Shown piece after piece: positions 54,915-64,000 of a stretch of DNA of 64,000 nt (position 1 is its first letter; every line of letters begins with the position of its first letter). Under the pieces are notes generated by a model, which saw only the letters and a program-made list of their open reading frames with translations, had not been told where the DNA came from and searched no databases. A program made the translations under genes and the position numbers. This DNA is from Platerodrilus igneus (Eukaryota > Arthropoda > Insecta > Coleoptera > Lycidae). The stretch spans positions 1,302,001 through 1,366,000 of the forward strand of contig JARFIW010000139.1 of NCBI GenBank assembly GCA_036346225.1. The letters run 5' to 3'.

Positions 54915-56266
54915 TGACAAATTACCACATCTATCTGAAGTCCCCCCCCCCTTCTTTTTATTCCAGTGACAATGGTGTTACGTTTGAAATATTTCGGTAT
55001 CTTACCTATTTTATACTTGTAGCTTACAAGTTAGAAGCGACGTTGTTACCGCTTGTCCCGCAGCTTTTCTAGTTCCTGCATCACTTTATTATTTTTCAGG
55101 CTAGTTCAAATTTATCTTTAAGTATAGAATACCCCAGGTCATTCTTTCAATCTCTGATTCTTGTTCTAGTGGTTCTAGTTTTTGTCCTGCATATAAATTC
55201 CCTATGTATTCTTGCCATCTATACATTTTCTCTTATAATTTTGGTATACGGTTTTATATCCCAAAAACGCATTCTAATTAGTTTGTAAGCTTCGTCCGTC
55301 TTTCGTGTTTCCATCTTAGTTTGTACCTCCTTGCATTTTTTCTCAATCCATTGTTTTTTGTATCTCCGTTTCCCGACTTCTTCTGCCTGTTTTGATATTT
55401 TCGTCTTTTTCTATTAAACTCAGAATATCCTTTGTCACCCATGGTTTTTTATTTTCTTTTTGTTTGTAACCCCAAAACATCTCTGACCGGTATGTCTAAG
55501 CTACATTTAATCTTATTTCATTCGGCTTCGACTTCCTTAGTAAAAGAAATTTTCCAGCTGTCGTCAACAATTCGTTTGACTTTTTCTCAAATCATTTCTG
55601 GGTGCCTTTGTATTTTACTTTCTGAAAATCAAAAAGCCTTTTTCCGTACTTTTTTTTAATTTTTTAATTTAAGCGCGGCTTTCATAGTCACTATGTTGTG
55701 AACAGTGTCTATATCTGCTTCTGGGTAGCTTCTACAGTCTATTACTTGATTCCTAAAGCGTTGTGTAGCAAAAATGTAATTTATTTGATATCTCTATATG
55801 TCTCGTGGCATCCTCCACGTATATCGTCTTCTAGCATAATGTTGAAATAATGTATTTGTCTCAAAATTCTACTAGCGTATTTTTCTTGTCGTTTATCGTG
55901 CCTAAACCAAATAAACATGCTACCGCTCCTTCCTTACCCTCTCTTACCACTGCATTAAAATCTCCCATAATTATTAATTTTTCTTACCTTTATATCATTG
56001 TAAATTGCTTCCACCTCCTCCTCACTGTAGCTAGAGGTGGGCATGAAAACTTTTATTATTACCGTATTTTAGATTCTAATCTAACCATGAGTAATTCGTT
56101 CTTTTGTAAGCAGTTTACTACACAATTTCCTACCTTATTCGGCATAACTATCCTCACGCACAAATTTCCTTCCTCCGATTCTGTAAAAATTACCCTAGTT
56201 TTAGCTCCAAAATCTCCCGCTTCTGTCATCCGAACTTCGATAGTTGCTAATATATCTAATTCTAAT

Positions 56267-56770
56267 CTAACGAATTTTCAAATTCTTTAGCTTACCTATT
56301 TTCTTCAAGCTTCTAGCATTCCACACCCAGACTAGCAAGATGTTTCCGGTGCTCCTTTTCTTCTTATTGAGTTTGTCGATCACAACCTTCAAACCAGTCC
56401 TCGTCCGAAGATTCAAATAGGGGACTATTTTAACTTGGGAATCTTTTACCCCAGAAGATACCATCATTTTTTACAACATTTTTGGTATGCTGGGTACTTG
56501 GGAAGTAATGTGGTGGTTTTCCGTTGCCTTCCACATCACAATAGCGTGTCTTAGAATGCCATACTGATTCCTATGGGGTCTGCCACTCTGTACCAAAAGA
56601 GCCGCCGTCCTCTTTCGAAGACTTATCTTCGTCTGGTTCCTCACTAAAGGCCCCACTAATTTGGCTAAACTTATAGTTGGGCTCTTTAGCTCACTAAAAC
56701 ACGCAGCAATCCTGCCTGGTCTTGTACTCTAGAACTTCTTCAAGGTATATGTCCATTCAGAACGGACAAA
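56267..56770 (-). pseudogene. RTE-like LINE 5' UTR and endonuclease start
   Basis: The minus strand starts with the segment shared with 43956-44135 and continues through MGPLVRNQTKISLRKRTAAL, RPHRNQYGILRHAIVMWKAT. A new frame MMVSSGVKDSQVKIVPYLNL leads to NILLVWVWNARSLKKIGKLK, the 'GTWNVRSL…GKL' opening of the APE endonuclease. Downstream (56266-55650), stops break the domain. Confidence 0.7.
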
Positions 56771-57450
56771 TAACATGGAATATGATAATGGAAAGTGAGT
56801 GAAAATACGTATCAACTATGATTTAAATTTATTAATTATCTTAATACAGACAAAGATAAGAGAAGGTAAGTTACGATAGTACTTTGTTATTATATATTTG
56901 ACGTCATTTAAATAAAATTGGAATAATATTATAGATTATCAAATGAAAATTAATAAAGACAAATAATTGGAATTAACTACTATAAATTAAAATATAAATT
57001 CGGATTTTTCTGTTAGTGTATGGATAAAAGCATTTCTAAAGTACATTCAACAAATATTTTAAATTTAACTAGATTATTTTATACAACTCTAACTAACATT
57101 GTCCTCCTACAAAATAGCACTAAACTAACCCGCAATAGAAAGCTGCTGTTTAAAAACCACAATTCTAGTTATTATTAAATGAATTGAATCTTTTCATGCA
57201 ACATAATAAACGAATAAATAATGAAGCATACCATTCTAAACACCAAATCAATTTTAAATAACAGATGTTTGTGATACTTTTTACCAAACATGAAGTTAGT
57301 AACTGCGCCATCACACAAGATGCCGCGAATAATCCTACTTTACAACTCTGCACAAGAGTGAGCACCCCTTGTGATATTTAAGACTGAGTTAAAGGTTACA
57401 TTAAAAGTGCAATATTGCTTTATAACAATCGTATAATTTAGTACAAATGT
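56771..57450. other. AT-rich DNA, possible 3' UTR of the SH2 gene
   Basis: It lies immediately downstream of the SH2 exon's stop codon on the minus strand. An AATAAA on the minus strand at 56828-56833 could be a poly(A) signal, just before the LINE at 56770. Nothing else was seen. Confidence 0.35.
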
Positions 57451-57782
57451 TCATTGAAAGTAGGGAAGTAGCAACGTAGTCGTCTTATTGTTGTCTGATA
57501 GAAGGATTAAATAATTACTTGTATAAAAATTAATCATGGAATTTAAATCTTTAAATTCTCTTTCATGGTATTTCTCCTTTCCAAGAGCAATTCGTCCATC
57601 ATTTCGCTGTCGAATTACTAAATGAAATATACTGCTATCTTGGATAACAGACAGAATTCCAAGTAGATCTGAATTACTTGAAGGACGTATTATGAAAGTA
57701 CCATTTTGTTTACCACTCAAAAGTTCTTCGGCATCTCCTCGATTTACTGGGCGATAAAACGGTTCCGCTACATAAGATTTTT
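57451..57782 (-). CDS. C-terminal exon encoding an SH2 domain (host gene)
   Basis: This is the only convincing host coding sequence. The minus strand has a strong acceptor (ttattttcag, exon start 57782), 62 nt before the first internal ATG, and an open frame to the stop at 57451, about 109 residues. It reads KSYVAEPFYRPVNRGDAEEL, KQNGTFIIRPSSNSDLLGIL, IFHLVIRQRNDGRIALGKEK, LNSMINFYTSNYLILL, LLLPYF. This is a complete SH2 fold: 'G-T-F-I-I-R' holds the phosphotyrosine-binding Arg of the FLVR motif, 'FHLVI' the βD His, followed by the L..MI.FY helix. SH2 domains bind phosphotyrosine in signalling proteins. Ending right after SH2 suggests an adaptor (SLP-76/BLNK-like) or similar, but I cannot name it. 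The first two bases complete a split codon. Upstream exons would lie at higher coordinates, and none was recognised up to 64000. Confidence 0.85.
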
Positions 57783-58095
57783 CTGAAAATAATTATTTAT
57801 TATTTATAAAAATAATTAGGATTATAAATTATTAAATGAATATTACATAGGAAAAATAATATTTTTCAATATATTATAAGTGAATGTGCCAAAACGATTT
57901 CTATCTGCAGTCATCGCTTTATAAACTTATCAGCACACTAATATCAGTTATATTATGGCACCAAATAATCACTAGTATCCTATATTCCTACAACACAATA
58001 TCTTATGAAATAAAGAAAAACGATTATACAAAGTACTAGGATTTTGATAATTGAAAATTAGAAACTGATATTCAAAAATATCACAAATTTTATAC
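57783..58095. other. Intron-like AT-rich DNA upstream of the SH2 exon
   Basis: No gene features. It would be intron for the minus-strand SH2 gene. Confidence 0.4.
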
Positions 58096-58099
58096 TTTT

Positions 58100-58695
58100 A
58101 GCATTGCCTACTATGACGCGAGTTAAAGTTCGGGCCTTTGGAGCTGGTTTTTTAAAAAGCTTTTGACACTTTAACAAAAATTTATTATACTTTGTACATA
58201 ATAACTTTATAAAAATTAATTAATTGTACAGGTGAGTAGTCTAAGTAGACAACAATGTAAAAGTTGTAATACAAAGACTGACTCGGTTGAGTAGCTCAAA
58301 CAACGAAGTATGGAGTTTGGAGACTGACTGCCGGGCATTGAGCTCCCGGGCCTTTTATAATAACCTGCCCCTCACACGGCTGTGAGAACTTGCAGATCTC
58401 ATGTCTGCGTTTCTCTTTAATTGTACACTTTATTACAATGTAACAACTTAATTCTAAGTAATTGCGGTCTGTTGACCGCCTGTGACCTGCCACCTGCAGT
58501 ATCACTGCCCTCACGGATGCAAAGCTGCATTCCGTTCTCATGAACTGTCGATAACCTCTCTGGGTTATCCTTGTGTTACAATGTTGCATTGAACTTATAC
58601 TTTAATTTAACAATTTCTAATAATTCCTATTAGATTCAATATATCAATATATATAGGTAATTGGGGGATACATAACTCGCGACACGCGAGATCAC
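58100..58695. repeat. Dispersed repeat shared with 20635-21245, copy 2
   Basis: Same orientation and order of blocks as copy 1, ending gggggatacataactcgc. It contains an extra 40-60 bp near 58280 (ggttgagtagctcaaacaac) absent from copy 1. The 97-residue minus frame here is not conserved. Confidence 0.7.
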
Positions 58696-59679
58696 AGTCT
58701 TTTGTGCTGCAATCTCATTGCGTCCACATTGGCACACAAAAGTGGTACTTTATGGTCATTTAAATTTGCCAGAGGCATACCCTGAGGTTCAACTGTCAAT
58801 CTGCACTAACATAACCGCACCAAAGCAAAAAGTGTTACATGCCAACCGGCATGTATCACGATAGATTTAATTTGTAAATAAACTGCCGCTCATTTTTAAA
58901 TGAATACGTCAATTGCCGTCATCCCTAACAGCCGCTTCTGCGCAAAAGGATGCGGAGTGCGCGCGTGGTGTTAAAAGACGCCATTAAGTTACGAGACCTC
59001 GACGAGGCAACAACTATCTTGAGTGGTGGTGTGTTTTTCTTTTTAGGTATCTTTATCTTTTGTTGTACCTTAATTCCTGCCATTCCTCTACGAACACAGA
59101 AGCTACAGAAAGTACGAATGGTAATTTGATTCCACATGGGTAACTGAACCTAACCTGCAATTCACTGTTGTGCCCTGTGATGAATTTCCGAGATGCCACA
59201 ACGTAAGTAATTTGTTTTGATTTAAATTGTGCTTGCAAATTGACTTAAAAAGCGCGGTCGCTATATGTTCAATATAGCCGGTAAAATTTGTCGTGCAATT
59301 ATGCGTTAAATTATGACAATGACGTGTAGTTATCGCGAGTATAACAATTGCGCAGTATAACAATTGCCCAAAAGTGCAACAAACGAAACATTCGTATGGG
59401 TCAAATTTGAATAATTACTAAATCATAGATGTTTGAAATAACGCTTTAAAGGCGTTTTCAATCAACCCAAAGAAAACAATTACAAATCTGCTCCTAATTT
59501 GATTAACCTTTGTTTTCATAAAAACTATTAGGACGGCGGACATTGGTGCTTCGAGCTAGATATTACAGTTCAACCGTGAAACTACATTTTTCAAAACATG
59601 ATCGTTTTGCGTGCACATAATTTTAATGTATATAGTAAATACAATTTACTAACAAAATCGGCACCAATAATTATAATAA
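58696..59679. other. Unassigned DNA, partly GC-richer
   Basis: No gene was recognised. 58920-59220 is GC-richer and contains 'atgccacaac|gtaagt' at 59192, a possible but unsupported mini-exon. Several short minus frames lack motifs. Confidence 0.35.
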
Positions 59680-60976
59680 TACGAGGACCGTCCGGAAAGT
59701 AGTTCCCGTTTGTACTGTGTGGAGCGCTGGTGAATAAAGTAGCATCTGAACTAGTTACAACACGTTTAGTTATATTACAGCTGTCTATGTGCAAAGTTAC
59801 GCTCGCTAGTGCTGACTGTGTTTTTTCTGTGAGTGTTTATAATGTACAAAAAAATAGAGACCGCCGCCAGTTGTGAAATTAGGTCTGTGATTAGATTTCT
59901 CAACGCAAAGAATGTGAAACCCTGCAATATTCATCGTCAACAAAAGGAGGTGTATGAAGACAATGTTATGGATGAGTTATCAGTTCGGCGTTGGTATCAT
60001 AATTTCTGTTTGGGCAGAGACAATACCCATGATGAAGAGCGTTCCAGACGACCGTCAGTAATTACGGACGAACTGCTGAGTTTAATTAACGAATTCGTAA
60101 GAATTGATGAGATCAATGAAAATTTCAGCAATATTTCACGAACAGTTATTAATAAAATTGTTAAGGAACGCCTTCATTATGCGAAGATTTGTGCAAGGTG
60201 GGTCCCTCGATGCTTACTCACGAACACAAAACCACCCGTATGGCTGCAGCACTGACGTTTTTGGACCGTTATTTTCGCGAAGGAGACTCTTTCATGACTT
60301 GCAGAGTCACTGGTGACGAGACATGGGTTTGTTTTGCAACACCTACAAATAAAAGGCAATCGATAGAGTGGCATCATGCTTATTCACGAACCAAGCCGAA
60401 AAAATCAAAATGGTCATGTCTACTCGAAAACTCATGGCAACCATTTTCTGGGATTGGCGAGTTGTACTGCTCATTGATTCCATGCCCCGTGGGGACACTA
60501 TAAATGCAGATTCATATGGTGTGACATTAAAAAAATTACGGCGAGCAATTCAACATCGACGGCGTTCTTCTCCTCCACGACAATGTCAAGCTTCATACTG
60601 CTCGAATAACAGAATCGTTTGTTCAACAATTCGAATGGGAAACTTTTAACCATCTACCCTACAGCCCAGACTTGGCACCCTCAGATTTTAATCTGTTTAC
60701 AAAACTCAAGGACTTTTTGGCAGGAAAGAAATTTGAAAGTGATGATAAACTGAAAGCAGCTGTGATTACATATCTTAATACATTGGCGACAGAGGAGTAC
60801 GAAACTGGCATACAGAAACTCGTCTCACGTTATGATAAATGCTTATATTTGCGAGGTGACTATGTGGAGAAGTAGTGTAAGGTTTGTTCTTTTTAAATAA
60901 AACATTAAAATTTGTTAATATGTACTAATTTATTTTTTATTCAAAAACGGGTACTACTTTCCGGACGGCCCTCGTA
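59680..60976 (+). mobile_element. Mariner, full length, both TIRs and TA duplication
   Basis: The TIRs cgaggaccgtccggaaagta (59682) and tactttccggacggccctcg (ending 60974) are complementary, apart from one mismatch, over about 20 bp and flanked by TA. Length about 1.29 kb, normal for mariner. It carries one frameshifted transposase gene. Confidence 0.92.
59842..60875 (+). pseudogene. Mariner transposase with intact DDD residues but three frameshifts
   Basis: ATG at 59842: MYKKIETAASCEIRSVIRFL, the N-terminal helix-turn-helix, then VYEDNVMDELSVRRWYHNF, SRRPSVITDELL, WVPRCLLT (WVPHxL motif) to 60240. A frameshift leads to FLDRYFREGDSFMTCRVTGD with the first catalytic Asp in TGDETW (60315). Two compensating shifts bracket MVMSTRKLMATIFWDWRVVL (60368-60555). 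LLLHDNVKLHTA carries the second Asp (60579), and SPDLAPSDFNLFTKLKDFLA the third (60684) at D34D spacing. It ends GIQKLVSRYDKCLYL..GDYVEK, the canonical C-terminus. The protein cannot be made in one piece, but decay is light. It is the best preserved transposon gene in the window. Confidence 0.9.
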
Positions 60977-61640
60977 ATAATACTTTCAACAAAGTCTACT
61001 ACTTGCTTGTCAAATTTAACACACATTTTAAGTAAGTGATTTAAAATTCTTTAAAATATATGTACAAATCTTTAAAACAATTAATTATATCGTTCAACAA
61101 GTTTAAAATAAAACATCTAAATATGGATTGTATTTTACATTCTAAAAATATTAAAATTAGCGCTTCACGCTGAGTAAAATGGTTTGAAGTCAAGTTTGCA
61201 GCTGCTTAGTCTTACGGGCGTATCACGTATAAAAGTTAAAAGATAGAAATATTTCCAAAGATTTAAATGTAGAGATAGGGTTTCTTGTAAAATTTGTTGA
61301 AAGCAACATTTATTTGTGTATCATAGGGTTATTTTGTTGACAGATGTTATATGCGTTGCGCTTTTTGGTTTAAAGTCAAGTAACAGGCTTCTCTTAATTT
61401 AATTATAAGTATTTTATGTTCAGTGAATGGTTGTGTTAGTCTTAAGAGTGCAAGGTTCTAAGTGTTACCTGATGCGGCTAGAGAGAACGGGGTGCACTAA
61501 GCGAATGTGTTTAACAAGTCAGTGTCGTCTAGAGTGTGGTGGAAGGTAGGTGTACATACTCAAAGCTGCACGGTTTTGCAAGTATCGCGGTATTAAATTA
61601 AGTTGTTTATGTCGATGTATTTGGGGTGAGTTACCCTTTT
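60977..61640. other. Unassigned DNA, may include the start of a Gypsy LTR
   Basis: The LTR that must precede the primer-binding site at 61858 ends at 61855. Its start could not be located because only one LTR lies in the window. Confidence 0.4.
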
Positions 61641-61857
61641 ATTCTGTTTATTAATATTGGCTTTGGGCGCATTTAGTTACGTTTTGTAAGAATACTTTCA
61701 CTGTTTTTATACTGCGGGATCGAACCCGCCACTTATTGAATTTATAATTAAATAGTTTCACATGAATGGGACTTTTAATTTTTAATAAGGCGCCCACAAA
61801 CCAGAGTCTCTTGCTGCAACGAGAAGTTATAAGTAAACAGGTAAAGAACGTCACATC

Positions 61858-61875
61858 TGGCGCCCAACGTGGAGC
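61858..61875 (+). promoter_or_regulatory. Primer-binding site complementary to tRNA-Lys
   Basis: tggcgcccaacgtggagc, two bases after the LTR end tcaca. It matches the complement of the 3' end of insect tRNA-Lys (…ccacgttgggcgcca) except at one position. It would prime minus-strand DNA synthesis. Confidence 0.85.
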
Positions 61876-62225
61876 GATAGTATACCGTTACGTTGACTAT
61901 CTCCGAGGTGTGAAAACAAATACACTTCAAGGTTGTTTAACTACGAAAACATGCAAGGAACATTAATTCCGCAGTGTGTAAAATTTAGTAACGACAAGAA
62001 GTATTAAATTTTAGGTAAGATTATTTAGAACTTGCGAAGGGGTGAAATTCTAATACAATAATTAATTACTCTCTTGTTTGATAAATAATAATCTGCAGTT
62101 GATTAATTTGAAGAAAGTATAGACAGTATAATTTATAGTAGGGCCAAAGCGATTACACTATAATAAGGAATTATAAACTATTTTAAAATTAATGCCAAGC
62201 ACAACGCGTTACCAAACAAAAAAGA

Positions 62226-62546
62226 ATGGAGCAAGAAGGTCAAGATATCGGCGACGTTTTAAAACAACTAACAGCTGTCTTGAATAATTTAAGTACGAAC
62301 AATCAAAGATTGACGGATTTGATCGAAAATATGAACGTTTCAATGTCCGCAAATATGTATAGGTTAAGTGATGATTTAGGCGTGGTTTCACAAAACGTAA
62401 AGAAGGGTACGGAGGTGATTAATGTGCCTAAAATGGGCTTAGATCCGTTTACTGGTCTAATAGAAGAGGGTACAAACAACGTATACGGAATTCTACGTTA
62501 TACCGTATGTCGACGATTTGTTGATATACTCGCGAAACCCGGATGA
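62226..62546 (+). pseudogene. Gypsy gag N-terminus fused by deletion to RT
   Basis: ATG at 62226: MEQEGQDIGDVLKQLTAVLN, NLSTNNQRLTDLIENMNVSM, an amphipathic N-terminal helix region typical of Gypsy Gag. After KMGLDPFTGLIEEG (about 62470) the DNA continues directly with RT sequence (gtatacggaattctacgtta), read in the wrong frame until the stop at 62546. Most of Gag and all of protease are gone. Confidence 0.7.
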
Positions 62547-62793
62547 ACACTTGGTTCATCTGAAAACTATTTTTAAAAAATTTCAGGCAGCGGGAATCAC
62601 AATCAAATTAAAAAAATTGCATTTCACTCGGAAATCAATTAAATTTCTGTGTCATTTTATATCGGATGAAGGAATTACCATGGATCCTGCTCGAATAGCG
62701 GCAATTCAGGAATTTCCCGTCCCACGGAATTTACGCCAACTTCGTGCATTCTTAGGCTTTGTGAACTTCGATAGACGGTTTGTAGGGATTTAG
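62496..62793 (+). pseudogene. Gypsy reverse transcriptase C-terminal part
   Basis: In the frame that becomes open at 62518, the sequence reads PYVDDLLIYSRNPDEHLVHL, giving the catalytic YVDD box, then FQAAGITIKLKKLHFTRKSI, FLCHFISDEGITMDPARIAA, EFPVPRNLRQLRAFLGFVNF.RRFV. This is RT palm motif 5 to thumb and connection. The earlier palm and fingers are deleted. It synthesises cDNA in intact relatives. A stop at 62794 and a frame change precede the next block. Confidence 0.85.
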
Positions 62794-62809
62794 CTTTTTA
62801 AGCACCCCG

Positions 62810-63351
62810 TTGTTACAGTTGTTAAAGAAGGGGATTAAATGGAATTGGGGGATTAAACAACAAAGTTCACTCAAACAGGTTAAAACAGCTTTCTTATCAA
62901 TGGTATTGCTAAGACACCCGGATCCACAAAAGGCATTTTTTATCCAAGCACACTCTGTAGGCTACGGGCTGAGGGTTGCCTCTTTCAAAGTGGTAAGGAG
63001 TCGAGAGAATATGGAATAATAGCGTTTATAAGTCGTACCTTGCGAAGTCCGGAATTGCGGTATTGTGTAACCGAAAAGGAGGCGTTAGCGGTGATAAATT
63101 GTCTTCAACAATGGAGAGTATTTGTATTAGGAAGAGAGTTAACCATTATTACGGATCATCAGGCGTTAACGTTTCTTATGTCTTGCAAATTAGTAAATTC
63201 GCGATTGACTCTGTGGGCTCTCTATAGCCAAGAGTACAATTTTAAAATTGAATACTGTAAGGGGCAAAATAATATAGTAGCGGATGCATTGTCTCGCTAT
63301 CCTATGCAGGAAAGGGTGCGGCCCGACTCACCTATCGATGAAATGGTGTAG
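62810..63351 (+). pseudogene. Gypsy connection and RNase H region
   Basis: 62810-63019: LLKKGIKWNWGIKQQSSLKQ, AFLSMVLLRHPDPQKAFFIQ, SVGYGLRVAS (RNase H-like start, where D/A-S-x-x-A-x-G-A is degraded). 63040-63351: SPELRYCVTEKEALAVINCL (catalytic E), WRVFVLGRELTIITDHQALT (catalytic D in TDH), IEYCKGQNNIVADALSRYP (the conserved ADALSR end). A frameshift near 63020 splits the two parts. Confidence 0.85.
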
Positions 63352-63357
63352 GTTAGA

Positions 63358-64000
63358 GTGTTACGCGCATCAAATCTTTATAAGGAAGTAGTAAAGGGAT
63401 TTAGGAATATTAAAAAGGAGCAGGAAAGGGATGCGTTTTGCGATAAAGTTGTGAATGAGTTAGCGAAACCACAAGTTTCGGCCAGATACTTCGATCGGTG
63501 TATGTGTCATAATAAAATACTATTCCGAAGGGGTTCCCAAAATTTGCCCGAGGTTAAATTATGTGTTCCTGCTAGTTTTATAGAATCCGTGATACGTCAG
63601 GAGCACGAGGATCAAGGACATTTTGGGTCCGAAGAATGCTTGTTGGTTTTACAAAGGGATTATTTTTTTCCTCATATGAAACACATAATCCATCAAATTA
63701 TTTCGAGGTGTGAACTTTGTCAAGAGTCCAAAATTTCGCCCTATTGTTGCGGAGAGTATCATAGTGTTGTGTCTGATGGGCCAAATAAAATTGTCTGCAT
63801 TGACCTATTGGGTCCTTTTCCGGTGTCGAGGTCAGGCGTTACTCAGCTTTTAGTTACTCAGCAAGTATGTGTCGTTGTATCCGGTGAGGCGGGGTAAAAC
63901 GGCAAGTATACTTCGTTGTTTAGAAAACAAATATTTCAAAAATGTGGGGAAACCGGAACTGATCTTGTCGGACAGTGGAAGTCAGTTTGAAATGGGGAGT
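63358..64000 (+). pseudogene. Gypsy integrase, N-terminal zinc domain and core start (partial)
   Basis: 63358-63897 reads CVPASFIESVIRQEHEDQGH, FGSEECLLVLQRDYFFPHMK and IISRCELCQ, with the H-H-C-C zinc site (H…H…C..C). VCIDLLGPFPVSRSGV follows, carrying the first catalytic Asp of the integrase core. A frameshift near 63855 leads to KYVSLYPVRRGKTASILRCL and PELILSDSGSQFE with the second catalytic Asp (SDxGxQF). The third residue (E) lies beyond the window. It integrates cDNA in intact relatives. Confidence 0.85.

Larger units (their letters stand above)
53800..56770 (-). mobile_element. RTE-like LINE, 5' end to RT thumb, interrupted
   Basis: In minus-strand order: 5' UTR (56770-56480), endonuclease start (56467-56280, RSTGNILLVWVWNARSLKKI then GKLKNLKI), decayed endonuclease (to about 55650), linker (55500-55080), a gap with the SINE at 54609-54914, RT fingers (54579-54379), an unrecognised stretch, and RT thumb (54049-53810). 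The 3' end is missing. It shows where the deletion derivative at 43644 takes its 5' end. Confidence 0.75.
61641..64000 (+). mobile_element. Gypsy-type LTR retrotransposon, 5' part, cut by the window edge
   Basis: The 5' LTR end (…cgtcaca, 61855), tRNA-Lys-type primer-binding site, gag start, RT-RNase H-integrase fragments all lie on the plus strand. Gag C-terminus, protease and RT fingers are deleted. Several frameshifts occur. The LTR left boundary is not defined; 61641 is a conservative estimate. The rest of integrase and the 3' LTR lie beyond 64000. Confidence 0.8.

Noticed and set aside
55850..56290. 146-residue plus-strand frame
   Set aside because: It is a shadow of the decayed LINE endonuclease on the minus strand.
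58860..59220. Possible mini first exon 'atgccacaac|gtaagt' at 59192
   Set aside because: Only three codons before the donor, no TATA box and no supporting coding; likely chance.

Overview
The window looks like arthropod, probably insect, nuclear DNA. It is very AT-rich, has no operons or dense coding, and consists mostly of layered transposable elements: Penelope-like, RTE-like and CR1-like LINEs, Gypsy LTR elements, three mariners, a hAT, a long-TIR DNA transposon, MITEs and tRNA-derived SINEs. All assignments come from reading the sequence by eye; no database search was run. The one convincing host-gene piece is a spliced C-terminal exon encoding an SH2 domain at 57451-57782 (minus).

Layout. 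1-2.6 kb: AT-rich DNA with degenerate repeats. 2.8-3.5 kb: Penelope-like RT fragment abutting a CR1-like LINE remnant (3.5-4.98 kb, minus) with an SGNH-esterase-type ORF1 and an APE endonuclease. 5.2-9.3 kb: DNA transposon with TIRs of about 750 bp around a decayed PIN/XPG-like, CXC-ending protein. 9.5-10.4 kb: first of three copies of an unclassified repeat. 11.2-13.9 kb: RTE-like LINE with three tandem 3' ends. 14.4-15.1 kb: internally deleted mariner. 15.4-18.9 kb: nested inverted structure, with LINE arms about 99.5% identical flanking (AT)n tracts and inverted or tandem 402-bp units that each carry a tRNA-like gene. 20.4-21.2 kb: DUF4817-type helix-turn-helix fragment and a dispersed repeat. 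24.6-34.8 kb: LTR elements inserted in (TA)n, namely a likely 2.2-kb solo LTR, then a perfect 166-bp inverted repeat with one hammerhead ribozyme per arm, then a Gypsy element of about 7.4 kb with nearly identical LTRs and a deleted pol.

37.8-43.0 kb: second copy of the unclassified repeat, a mariner with a mutated catalytic residue, and a broken ZMYM1-like hAT transposase. 43.6-44.1 kb: RTE LINE reduced to its two ends. 44.7-48.2 kb: possible 3.4-kb TIR element containing a smaller MITE. 48.3-48.8 kb: third repeat copy. 50.8-52.8 kb: second LINE with tandem 3' ends, flanked by a perfect 16-bp TSD and carrying a SINE. 53.3 kb: hAT terminus. 53.8-56.8 kb: RTE-like LINE with another SINE that has a perfect 14-bp TSD. 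57.5 kb: SH2 exon. 59.7-61.0 kb: near full-length mariner with frameshifts. 61.86-64.0 kb: Gypsy element running off the window, with gag joined to RT by deletion.

No autonomous element is intact, so the window mainly records insertion, nesting and rearrangement. The features most worth attention are the paired hammerhead ribozymes, the tRNA-bearing nested palindrome, the LINE lineage with tandem 3' ends, the LTR insertions in (TA)n, and the three-copy repeat that carries a promoter-like segment.
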